Shown here in pieces: positions 46,365 to 55,481 of a stretch of DNA of 64,000 nucleotides (positions are counted from its first letter, which is position 1; the number at the start of each line of letters is the position of its first letter). Position numbers and translations under genes: made by a program. The notes under the pieces were generated by a model that worked only from the letters and a program-made list of their open reading frames with translations, searched no databases and was not told the origin of the DNA. This DNA is from Archivesica marissinica (taxonomy: Eukaryota; Mollusca; Bivalvia; Venerida; Vesicomyidae): the NCBI GenBank assembly GCA_014843695.1, contig CM026402.1, positions 15,998,903 to 16,062,902 on the forward strand. Direction: 5' to 3'.

Positions 46365-46515
46365 TGTGTGGGATCTGGTAAATAGACCACCATTGGAACA
46401 GAGTAAACTGTAAGACACGCCTTTTCTTGCGATGAACGCTGTCCAATACTGTGAACGCGCATGCCCGTAGCTACGAGTACGCATGTCAGCTGCATATCAT
46501 TAGTGAGGAAATTCA
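46365..46515 (-). other. Exon-like block with splice signals (partner of 29,280-29,425)
   Basis: On the minus strand a gatatgcag acceptor is followed by an open block (LTCVLVATGMRVHSIGQ ... YLPDPTH) and a consensus donor (acacacggtaagtcgc). It is on the same strand as, and about 1.1 kb downstream of, the Kv exon, so it could be the next exon of that gene. The protein is not recognisable. The inverted partner at 29.3 kb suggests a mobile or duplicated exon. Confidence 0.4.
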
Positions 46516-46807
46516 TACGAAAATGAATACAAACAGGGCATATACGTTCATGGAAGGAAATACAATAGATATGTAAATGTCCTAGACTGAAACGTGTTTT
46601 TGTGATAGAAAACGAAGCATCAATCACCAAATGGTGCTAGAACATTGCGTTTGAATGACGTGATAAATGTCAATGACAGTCCGAACATGTTCACGTTTGC
46701 ACTATTTAAACTGCTAGTGTTTAGAATCCATACGCATACAGTAGTGAGGATAAAATTGTGTTGTTACACTGCTGTTAACGTGACCAGTGGAATAACAGAT
46801 TTTGTTT

Positions 46808-46842
46808 AGATAAAGTCTTTATTATTATTATTATTATTATTT
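46808..46842 (+). mobile_element. LINE 3' tail stub
   Basis: ataaagtctttattattatt followed by further att units is the L2-like LINE terminus. Almost all the rest is missing. Confidence 0.6.
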
Positions 46843-46895
46843 CACTGATAAATTTCTATATTTCACTGGAAAGCATAAAATAAGTAGGTCTACTA

Positions 46896-47019
46896 TATTA
46901 GTATGTAGTATCGATAGATTATTGTAAAATAACTGTAATTTATATTATATGTTTACATATGTAATTGATTGTTAATTATATTATGAAAAAATAAACGGGC
47001 TACTCCTGGTAGCTCAAAC
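46896..47019 (+). mobile_element. Short retro-insertion with 19-bp target duplication
   Basis: Bounded by aaaataagtaggtctacta (46,877-46,895) and aaaataagtaggcctacta (47,020-47,038), one mismatch. The insert ends aataaacgggctactcctgg, like a LINE or SINE 3' UTR. Confidence 0.6.
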
Positions 47020-47157
47020 AAAATAAGTAGGCCTACTAGAATAATCAATCTGAAACATGCTTTTAAAACATTTGATATAATGACCTGACAATTGAACGTT
47101 GATCTCTATACAGTAGAGATGGAATTATACGAATCACGTGATCAGGAAAGGAAGTAA

Positions 47158-47552
47158 TTATATAGATCTGACAATACATGAAAGAAAATAATCCAAAGCC
47201 ACGTCGACGGAGCTCGTCACAGAGAAGTACTCTCTCAAACACATTGTCATTAAGAGAATAGTTTGTAAGACAATATTCATACATACCATAGCGAGTTTTG
47301 AGGTTCGCGGATGTTCCAGAATAAGCCATACTTTGGTTTGAAATTTCCTCCAGCCTCGTAGATGATCAATGTCTACTTTTACATGCTCTTTGGAAATACT
47401 GCGATTGAATGAGTCTAGAATACGTTTGTTTTCTATGTACGACCTGTACGTACGCCAGCAGCACGATTTGATATGATTTTCATTTATTTGCCAGTAGTCT
47501 AGTTCCCGTTTCACAACTGCCCCGCATACCTCTAGAGGCACGTGCAGCTCTC
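47158..47552 (-). CDS. Voltage-gated K+ channel exon (T1 end and S1), Shab/Shaw/Shal type
   Basis: A consensus acceptor (gttttgttttacag, 47,553-47,566) precedes the frame GELHVPLEVCGAVVKRELDY. H-x5-C-x20-CC is exact, which is the zinc site at T1 subunit interfaces of Kv2, Kv3 and Kv4 channels and is absent from Shaker. A linker (CCWRTYRSYIENKRILDSF) follows, then WRKFQTKVWLILEHPRTSK and an S1-like hydrophobic run AMVCMNIVLQTILLMTMC. The protein would form part of a tetrameric K+ channel in the plasma membrane. The stop at 47,158 lies past the likely exon end, but I see no clear donor. No pore or S2-S6 exon is recognisable in the window, so it may be a pseudogene or one exon of a large gene. 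Confidence 0.78.
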
Positions 47553-47566
47553 CTGTAAAACAAAAC

Positions 47567-47870
47567 ATGATATTTCAACATATTGACAGACATGTATCTG
47601 GATTCAGTTCCCGTTTCACCACTGCCCCGCACACCTCTAGAGGCACGTGCAGCTCTCCTGTAAAACAAAACATTTCAACATATTGACAGACACGTATCTG
47701 GATTCAGTTCCCGTTTCACCACTGCCCAGCACACCTCTAGAGGCACGTGCAGCTCTCCTGTAAAACAAAACATTTCAACATATTGACAGACACGTATCTG
47801 GATTCAGTTCCCGTGTCACCACTGCCCCGCACACCTCTAGAGGCACGTGCAGCTCTCATATTAGCCTGGA
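47567..47870 (-). repeat. Tandem partial copies of the Kv exon's 3' splice site and exon start
   Basis: Three units of about 100 bp follow the real exon (period 105, 100, 100 from 47,501). Each holds about 60 bp of exon start (gagagctgcacgtgcctcta ... gtggtgaaacgggaac) and about 40 bp of flank (aatccagatacgtgtctgtc). Two of the three keep the acceptor (gttttgttttacag). The exon copies end at the same base. Confidence 0.85.
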
Positions 47871-47989
47871 ACAGGCGTTGATTTATTTCGCATGGTCAGT
47901 TATATAAATATATATTTAACACCGAGACTATTACTTCAGCCGTATTGAGTTTCTGATAATATATCATTTTACCAGAAGTAAATTAGGGA

Positions 47990-48235
47990 AACATCTACAG
48001 ACTGGCACCCAGGCTATCTCCTATAAAACACACCATATTACATATTTCAGCAGAATTACAGACATGTATCTCGATTCAGATCTCGAATGTTCATTGCCCC
48101 GCACAACTCTAGCGATACATACAGCATTAAGCAGAATTGACAGACATCTGGGTATCTGGATTCAGTTATCGAATATGCATTGCTCCGCACAACTCTTGCA
48201 GAATATGTAGCTCTCAAACAAAACAAGTTATATGC
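47990..48235 (-). repeat. Older degenerate copies of the same junction unit
   Basis: Words such as cagacatgtatctcgattca, ccgcacaactcta and aattgacagacatc recur. On the minus strand one copy still reads YVSLELCGAMNIRDLN against HVPLEVCGAVVKRELD. Confidence 0.65.
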
Positions 48236-48326
48236 TAAACATTTCAAACAGAATGAGTTTAAACATATTGTATTCATCAATATTTACATCATGTTGTTCA
48301 TTGTGCTATTTGATGTTTTAATTTGT

Positions 48327-48398
48327 TGAGGGCCTCATGGTAGATTGACTTAATTGTTCAAATGAGTTCTCTCGTTAAATAAAGTTTTTATTATTATT

Positions 48399-48436
<38 letters not shown>
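48327..48436 (+). mobile_element. L2-like LINE 3' tail with a mutated microsatellite
   Basis: Plus orientation: gagggcctcatggtagattg then aataaagtttttattattat. The tail changes from (ATT)4 to about ten GTT units. Confidence 0.75.
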
Positions 48437-48659
48437 AACATTAATATACAAGAACAGATGTACTAAAACGGAAGCTAAGCGCTTATTTAGATTTTCTCCA
48501 TGACATACATAATGTTCTTAAACATTGGCAGACTGTATATACATTTATGAACTTGACCAGTTTTATATTCAACTGTTATGATATAAATGTAAATAAAAAA
48601 TAATATGGGATGAAGTAATCAATCGGACTGGCTCACCAATCAGATTAAGAACAGAATTG

Positions 48660-49577
48660 AGTTGATAGACATGTATCTGGGTTCGGTTTCCGATTTGATA
48701 GAAATATATATGGGGTTCGGCTTCCGATTGGATAGACATGTATCTGGGTTCGACTTCCGAGTTGATAGACATGTATCTGGGTTCGACTTCCGAGTTGATA
48801 GACATGTATCTGGGTTCGACTTCCGATTAGATAGACATGTATCTGGGTTCGACTTCCGATTAGATAGACATGTATCTGAGTTCGGTTTCCGATTAGATAG
48901 ACATGTATCTGAGTTCGGTTTCCGATTAGATAGACATGTATCTGAGTTCGGTTTCCGATTAGATAGACATGTATCTGTGTTCGGTTTCCGATTAGATAGA
49001 CATGTATCTGAGTTCGGTTTCCGATTAGATAGACATGTATCTGAGTTCGGTTTCCGATTAGATAGAAATGTATCTGAGGTTCGGCTTACGATGTGATAGA
49101 CATGTATCTGGGTTCGGTTTCCGATTTGATAGAAATGTATCTGAGGTTCGGCTTACGATGTGATAGACATGTATCTGGGTTCGGTTTCCGATTTGATAGA
49201 AATGTATCTGAGGTTCGGCTTACGATGTGATAGACATGTATCTGGGTTCGGCTTACGATGTGATATACATGTATCTCGGGTTCGGCTTACGATGTGATAA
49301 ACATGTATCTGGGTTCGGCTTACGATGTCATATACATGTATCTCGGGTTCGGCTTACGATGTGATATACATGTATCTCGGGTTCGGCTTACGATGTGATA
49401 TACATGTATCTCGGGTTCGGCTTACGATGTGATAGACATGTATCTCGGGTTCGGCTTACGATGTGATATACATGTATCTCGGGTTCGGCTTACGATGTGA
49501 TAAACATGTATCTGGGTTCGGCTTACGATGTGATATACATGTATCTCGGGTTCGGCTTACGATGTGATAGACATGTA
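48660..49577 (+). repeat. 33-bp satellite related to the Kv junction
   Basis: About 28 units of 33 bp containing gatagacatgtatctg, in two subtypes (ggttcggtttccgat to 49,080; ggttcggcttacgatgtg after). Aligned without gaps to the 33 bp gacagacatgtatctggatt...cgtttc beside the Kv exon copies, the unit agrees at about 26-27 positions. Confidence 0.88.
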
Positions 49578-49977
49578 TTTGTAATAATAATAATAATAAT
49601 AAAGACTTTATTTAACGAGAGTACTCATTTAATAAAAGTTAATCTACCATGAGGCCCTCAACATATATACAATCAAATGCAATCAAAAGATAGCACTATA
49701 AGTGAAAACAGCACATTGGAATAATATAGTAATATAAAAGCTGAAAAATAGAGAAACTATATTTAATATGTAATGGAATATGATGATATATGGAATTGGC
49801 TAGCAGAGTAGAAAATGGGAATGAGACAATTAATGATACTAGATCTATCTAACAATGTGCAGATTTGACTTGTAGTGGTATCTTCAAAATATGTATGAAA
49901 TCAACTTAAAGACAGCAATTTTCCGATTCTAATAAATATAGCAATGGCAATACACGTTTATAATAACAGTAGAAGTA
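49578..49977 (-). mobile_element. L2-like LINE 3' fragment inserted in the 33-bp satellite
   Basis: (TAA)n then aaagactttatttaacgaga, ending acagtagaagtac. It is nearly identical to 26,050-26,452 and is truncated at about 400 bp. Satellite sequence resumes at 49,978. Confidence 0.9.
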
Positions 49978-50036
49978 CTGGGTTTCGGTTTCCGATTTGA
50001 TAGACATGTATCCGGGTTCCGCTTCCGATTAATCAC
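49978..50036 (+). repeat. 33-bp satellite, remainder after the LINE insertion
   Basis: gggtttcggtttccgatttg and gatagacatgtatccggg continue the array. Confidence 0.8.
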
Positions 50037-50278
50037 AGCTATCCAAATTTACAGCAGTACAATTAGCTCTCCTGTCATTCAAAATAGCATGCTATTTTAG
50101 CGCAAATTATGCATCTAATCAATGCTCGTGTAAATAAACCAGAGCAATATTATGCAAATATATTTGTATAGCTATTCCAGAGACAACAGTATGAAAAACA
50201 TAGACTGCAATGTATCACGTGACTGTTCTCTTGCGATAGTCTTATATATAGACATAAAATGAGGCAGGTTGCCAGGCA

Positions 50279-50515
50279 GGATTCCGTATATTCGAGAATA
50301 TGGAAGTGTACGGATTCCGTATATCTGAGAATATGGAAGTGTACGGATTCCGTATATCTGAGAATATGGAAGTGTACAGATTCCGTATATCTGAGAATAT
50401 GGAAGTGTACGGATTCCGTATATCCGAGTATATGGAAGTGTACGGATTCCGTATATCTGAGAATATGGAAGTGTATGGATTCCGTATATCCGAGAATACG
50501 GGAGTGTACGAACCC
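50279..50515 (+). repeat. Second 33-bp minisatellite, about 7 units
   Basis: Unit gattccgtatatctgagaat followed by atggaagtgtacg. It is not clearly related to the 48.7-kb satellite despite the same period. The frame RIWKCTDSVYL is a by-product. Confidence 0.9.
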
Positions 50516-50811
50516 GTTATGTAGTACCTGTCATATGCAATCGTACATTCTCATACTTGGATCTATACGGACTCCCTACACTCACATCTGGGCAGATGTT
50601 TTGGGGTTCAAACCCACAAAACCAAAAAGCATTTTTGTTTGTTTTCTTATTGTTTTTAACAACACTATGATACACTATAGGCTTGCCACTATACACACAC
50701 ATGTTTTAAGCTAGACCCCATGCGTCTGTGATATGGACACATTTTCTGTTGTGTATTAGATCTCTTAGATGCCTTGCTGTTTGATTCTACATACAGTCCA
50801 GCATTATTAAG

Positions 50812-51100
50812 TGTGTTTTACGTTTATTTATCGTCGCTACCGGTTGCCCATATGAGCGACGCATCCTAAAGAGATTAGTTATTTTAGATTTTGGAGGATA
50901 GTGCAATGATACAGACAGAGACCAATTCCAGTATCTCCTCTGGTTCGTTTACGTGCACGGTGTAAAGCACCGACAAGAGACCTCGGTTTAACGTCCCATC
51001 TGAAAGACTGTTAATTTTATTAGGGTCAGATGGGGGATCGAACCTGCGATCCCTGGATTACCAGTCCAGCGTGTTACCACTGGACTACAGATCCGTCTGT
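50812..51100 (-). mobile_element. SINE-B, full length, intact target duplication
   Basis: Flanked by agcattattaag (50,800-50,811 and 51,101-51,112). Head and tail are complete. Confidence 0.9.
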
Positions 51101-51133
51101 AGCATTATTAAGTACAAGTACCCTCTTTATTAA

Positions 51134-51366
51134 CCCTTTCAACACCACAGACCTCTAAATAGGCTTACAAAAAGTGTAGATCCAGATGAGCCGGCTCGTG
51201 ACGAGCCGTCTCATCAGGATCTGCACTTTTTGCCAGTGATATGACTATATTTAGACATAATTACCCATTTTGATAAATGAACTTGTCCAAATGTGATTTT
51301 CTGATTCATTTATTGGTTTATGAATATCATGGACCAGTCCATGTGAGTTACTTGGTGTTGAATGGG
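51134..51366. mobile_element. piggyBac-like MITE, second copy
   Basis: Same ends and central hairpin as 28,190, with TTAA at 51,130-51,133 and 51,367-51,370. About 22 bp longer near tttctgattcatttattgg. Confidence 0.85.
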
Positions 51367-51695
51367 TTAAGCGCCCTGTTAGCGGAACGTCCAATTTCCT
51401 TTACTTTGTCAAAGCACAACGGATATGTCACGACCATACTAACGGAAATAAAGTATTGAAATTTGCTCGCAGGTACGTTTTGCTTCAAGTATTATTTCAA
51501 TGGCTGTTAACTTTGACACCCGAGTACAATGAATGAATTGTACCCATTGCACGTTATAGTTTGACACGTGTAAGTTTATTTAGTGCATACTTTACTTAGC
51601 AAACTATTCATAAAAGTAAGTGGGGTTTGCGATATTAAACCCTACTTTTCATCGTGAAAGCTGGATATGTTAAAGCAAAATCCACCATGATAGTC

Positions 51696-51935
51696 CGATT
51701 AGCATGTGGTTAGCGCGCTCGCTTCTCATCAATGTAAACCGTGTTCGATCCTAGGACCGGGAAGTGTGTGAGATAGTACGGTGGTCGCCAAATCGGACAG
51801 GTGGGTTTTCTCCGGGTACTCCGGTTTCCTCCCACACGAATGACCACATCTACGATTTCACCCGCACCAACGAGAGTGATTAATATAAGTTGTTAAATCG
51901 TGTTTCGCAATCGTTGTAAAATAAATAAAGTTTGA
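51696..51935 (+). mobile_element. SINE-C with target duplication, sharing SINE-A's tail
   Basis: The tRNA-like head (cgattagcatgtggttagcg, box B gtgttcgatcc) is followed by a conserved core gtgggttttctccgggtact. The tail reads gagagtgattaatataagtt and gtttcgcaatcg. Flanking repeat accatgatagtc is at 51,684-51,695 and 51,936-51,947. The core recurs in SINEs of many metazoans. I do not assign a published name. Confidence 0.85.
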
Positions 51936-52086
51936 ACCATGATAGTCTTAACACTCTTATTATTTAGACGTTGAAATAAGCAAATCTAGAACTGTTCAAT
52001 CTGGTGCTATCTATGCAGAACAAGTCTTGTGTGTACGACAGTGCACATTTATTTTAGCTCTATTGCGAAACAAGTTATTTCAACTT

Positions 52087-52400
52087 ATAGTACTGTGAAA
52101 GCTAAACAATTCAAAACTTGACACACTACAAGAGCGACGCGCCTACGAGATAGACGGGTGATGCTGTACAATATAGCAGGGGATATTGTTCCGTTAGTGG
52201 ATTTTGAACATTACCTGACAAAAACAACTGTGAAAGCTAACCAATTCAAAACTTGACACACTACAAAAGCGCCACGTCTACGAGATAGACGGATGCTGCT
52301 GTACAAGATAGCAGGGGATATTGTTCCGTCAGTGGATCTTTGAACATCACCTGACAAATACAACGCGAAAAGCGAGCTGTGAAAGCTAAACAATTCAAAG
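52087..52400 (-). repeat. Tandem duplication of about 140 bp, exon-like
   Basis: Units begin at about 52,090, 52,229 and 52,378 (gtgaaagctaaacaattcaa). On the minus strand each carries an acceptor-like tttgtcag followed by a block reading DPLTEQYPLLSCTA or NPLTEQYPLLYCTA, then PVYLV/SVYLV. A one-base difference shifts the frame. Coding status is uncertain. Confidence 0.6.
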
Positions 52401-52424
52401 ACTGTGATTCAGTAAATAGCGCTA

Positions 52425-52638
52425 GTTTATACAAATTTATTTTAGCTCGGTTGCGAAACAAGTTCTTACAATTTATATTAATCACTCTCGAGACCTCATT
52501 CCTGATGGAATCCATCGCCATGAAGGAGAGAGAAGAGGCAATGTGGAATTTAAATGCCTTGCCTAAGGGCACAATCGTAACGGCTCCAACACCGGACCTG
52601 AAGCGAACGCGCATCCACTGCGCGTTCACGACTTCCGC
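52425..52638 (-). mobile_element. SINE-A, full length, shortened head
   Basis: Tail and body are complete (tgatggaatccatcgccatg). The tRNA head lacks part of box B. Confidence 0.85.
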
Positions 52639-52970
52639 AACAGTTGCAAGCTTACTTCACACGAAGATTAAATGAGCTTTGCCGTGTGTGACTCACATAG
52701 GATATAGCATAAAAATGATACATCTTTAATGCAATCCGGCAACAATAATATAACTACCCAGCCAGGGATAATACGGTCTGGGATTGTTTTTTTATTGCGC
52801 CAAGGCGTATAAATCGCCAGCAAAAGTGAAAATTGGACTAATATCAAGTGATTTATCAATATATCAGTTCGACCGGTCTTCCCGACATCCAGTAACTGCC
52901 AGACATGTCAGACAAACAATCCGTCGGTGAGACAAAATAAGTTGAAATTTTAAGTGTATTTCAATCACAT
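52639..52970. other. Unassigned
   Basis: No gene recognised. Confidence 0.5.
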
Positions 52971-53330
52971 GCGGAAATCGTGGTAGTGCAGTGGGAGCGC
53001 AGTGGTAGCGTCGTGGTAGCGCAGTGGTAGCGCAGTAGTAGTGTAGTTGTAGCGCAATGGTAGCGCAGTGGTAGCGCAGAGGTATAGTCGTGGTAGCGCA
53101 GTGGTAGCGCCGTGGTAGCGCCGTGGTAGCGCAGTGGTAGCGCGTTCACTTCAGATGCGAAAGGCCCGGAGTTCGAGCACCACTGGAGCCGTTACGATTG
53201 CAACCCTAGGCAATGCATTTAACTTCCTCGTTGCCTCTTCTCTCTCCCTCGTGGCGATGGATTCCATCAGGAATGAGGTATCCAGAGAACCTGTTTCGCA
53301 ATAGAGCTAAAATACATTTGTATAGAATAA
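52971..53330 (+). mobile_element. SINE-A with box A amplified into a tandem array
   Basis: The head starts gcggaaatcgtggtagtgca. About 13 imperfect repeats of the 11-12 base word 'gtggtagcgca' follow (52,980-53,140), then gcgttcacttcagatgcgaa, box B and the normal body. The tail is shortened. Confidence 0.87.
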
Positions 53331-53504
53331 AGTAATCACATGTCTGAATCTGACAAAAAACATCGTCATTTAATACTTTACACTAATTTCTTCCGAAGCG
53401 ATGATTGATTGTAATACTGATCAATTTATCCACCAGCGTTATTTTGCTTTAAGTATACCGTAGTGCATACGTTAACATGAATAAATAAATATCGATGATG
53501 ATGA

Positions 53505-53910
53505 TGTACGTTTATTTACCCTCGCCACCGGTAAACCATATGGGCGAGCGTTCTAAGATGATTATTCTCTGTGATGCTTATGATGACATCCTCAGATGGC
53601 TCCTTCCTTCTTTCTGTGCCAGGGTGACAAGTCCTGGTCTATAAGCGATCCTTTTCAGGGCCACATCCTCCACGATTAGTCGGCTAACAGCAGCAAAATG
53701 GTTCGGTTGTTCCGTCGTTGTCCACCCCGTTGACGCATCCGGGGTCGAGGTCGCATCCCTCCGTCTCCAACCGCTCGCCCGTAGTTGGAGACAGATAAAA
53801 GAGTTCGAGGCGACGAGTGCGCCATCCACGCGAAACGACTGCCGTCTTCTCCTGCCCAGTCACTCGTCGCCTCTTCAACGCCCCAGTGTTAACTGTCGTT
53901 GATCCAGGTA
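53505..53910 (-). other. GC-rich block, possible LINE 3' end
   Basis: Sharply higher GC than its surroundings. On the minus strand it ends cgctcgcccatatggtttac then ggtaaataaacgta, which resembles the SINE-B tail. Frames at 53,684-53,880 (GWRTRRLELFYLSPTTGERL) and 53,578-53,829 are open but unrecognised. It may be the 3' end of the LINE that mobilises SINE-B. A plus-strand ccaggtaagtg at 53,905 resembles a donor. Confidence 0.35.
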
Positions 53911-54100
53911 AGTGTAATACACTCAAAAAGAGTCGATGCGGGTCCTCGTCTGTATGCGTCAGCGGCGTGGATTGGTCACTTCGGAACAGGTGATCCAATT
54001 TCCTGCTGTGAGCTGTGCCTTGTTCCCGACATGCACGGTGTGGAGGTACCAACAAGATATAAATATCAACAATATTTCCAAAGCATTGCGCGTCTAACTG

Positions 54101-54680
54101 TGGAAGTCGTGATAGCGCAGTGGATGTCGTGATAGCGCAGTGGATGTCGTGATAGCGCAGTGGGTGCGCGTTCGCTTCAGGTGCGAACGGCCCGGAGTTC
54201 GAGCCCACTGGATTACCAGTCCAGCATGTTACCACTGGACTACAGATCCGTCTGTGAACCAAGTGGAGACTGTTTATATTATTATATACTCTAGGCAGCG
54301 AAATGATTTAATTAGTTTTTATAGATTTTCGAGTTGTGTGAAGATTATTTTGTAATGAACTGCTTTTTATAGCTTGAAACAAATTAATATTTAAATCATA
54401 ATTTTTAGATAAATATTGAAGATATTGCTGCAAATGAACTATATTTTGGAAGTCGTGATAGCGCAGTGGATGCGCGTTCGCTTCAGGTGCGAAAGGTCCG
54501 GAATTCGAGCCCCGCTGGAGCCGTTACGATTGTGTCCTTAGGCAAGGCATTTACATTCCACGTTGCTTCTTCTCTCTCCCTCGTGGCGATGGATTCCATC
54601 AGGAATGAGGTCTCGAGAGTGATTAATATAAGTTGAAACAACTTGTTTCGCAATCGAGCAAAAATAAATTGGTATAAACA
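54101..54680 (+). mobile_element. Composite insertion: SINE-A head + inverted SINE-B head + spacer + SINE-A
   Basis: The whole block lies between the 10-bp repeat cgtctaactg (54,091-54,100 and 54,681-54,690). Inside it are a triplicated SINE-A head, an inverted SINE-B head (attaccagtccagcatgtta, to 54,256), 190 bp of unknown AT-rich DNA, and a complete SINE-A (54,447-54,680). Confidence 0.8.
54447..54680 (+). mobile_element. SINE-A, full length, in the composite
   Basis: Head tggaagtcgtgatagcgcag, intact anticodon stem, box B gaattcgagcccc, complete body, and a tail with one changed word (gttgaaacaacttgtttcgc). Confidence 0.88.
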
Positions 54681-54758
54681 CGTCTAACTGAAGCTCTAGA
54701 GACGTCAATATTGAATTGCTTAGAGACTAGTTGTACAGGTGAGTACAAATAAACGAGA

Positions 54759-55022
54759 TCTGTAGTCCAGTGGTAATCCAGGGATCGCAGGTTCGATCCC
54801 CCGTCTGACCCTAATAAAATTAACAGTCTTTCAGATGGGGCGTTAAACCGAGGTCTCGTGTCGGTGCTTTACACCGTGCACGTAAAAGAACCAGAGGAGA
54901 CTCTGGAATGGGTCTCTCTCTTTATCCTTGCACTATCCTCCAAAAATCTAAAATGACTAATCTCTTCAGGAGGCGTCACTCATATGGAAAACCGGTAGCG
55001 ACGATAAATAAACGTAAAACAC
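54759..55022 (+). mobile_element. SINE-B, anticodon arm deleted, with 14-bp target duplication
   Basis: The head reads ctgtagtccagtggtaatcc, where other copies have a further 16 bases of anticodon arm. The repeat acaaataaacgaga lies at 54,745-54,758 and 55,023-55,036. The body is intact. Confidence 0.88.
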
Positions 55023-55095
55023 ACAAATAAACGAGAACACGCAATAGTTCGAACAACAGTCGTCATCCTGATTTGTAAATAAGACGCACTGTAAA

Positions 55096-55300
55096 CCTAT
55101 CATCACTAATGGCCATGGGTTCGAGCCCCGCTCAGACCGTGTCTCAGTTATATGACAAAATTGGCAGTTTCTTACGGAGGTTGGTACACTAAGTACTGGT
55201 TAACCGCTACAGGAACTGTGCTGTTATATAAACTTATCACCGGCGATATAGCCCAAAATGATGCTGATGCAGGTGTAAAGCCCAAACAAACAAACATGTG
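55096..55300 (+). mobile_element. SINE-D, head truncated
   Basis: Box B gggttcgagccccgctcaga, then the SINE-D body and end (gcgatatagcccaaaatgat). Confidence 0.8.
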
Positions 55301-55481
55301 CTTGCTTCGAAGTAGTTGGAACAGTGTCAGCTGCCATAGAACGATTAAAGATTGAACAAAGAGGGATAGACAATTCAAGAGATAGTTCACGGATAATTAT
55401 ATTGTTAATTCCCACAAGGACATAATGCCTTTGAAGTTGGAAGACTGCGTTGAATAGAAAAGATGTCTCGGGACTAACAAT

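Noticed and set aside
50279..50515. Relationship of this 33-bp array to the 48.7-kb one
   Set aside because: The same period, but aligned units do not share more than short words.
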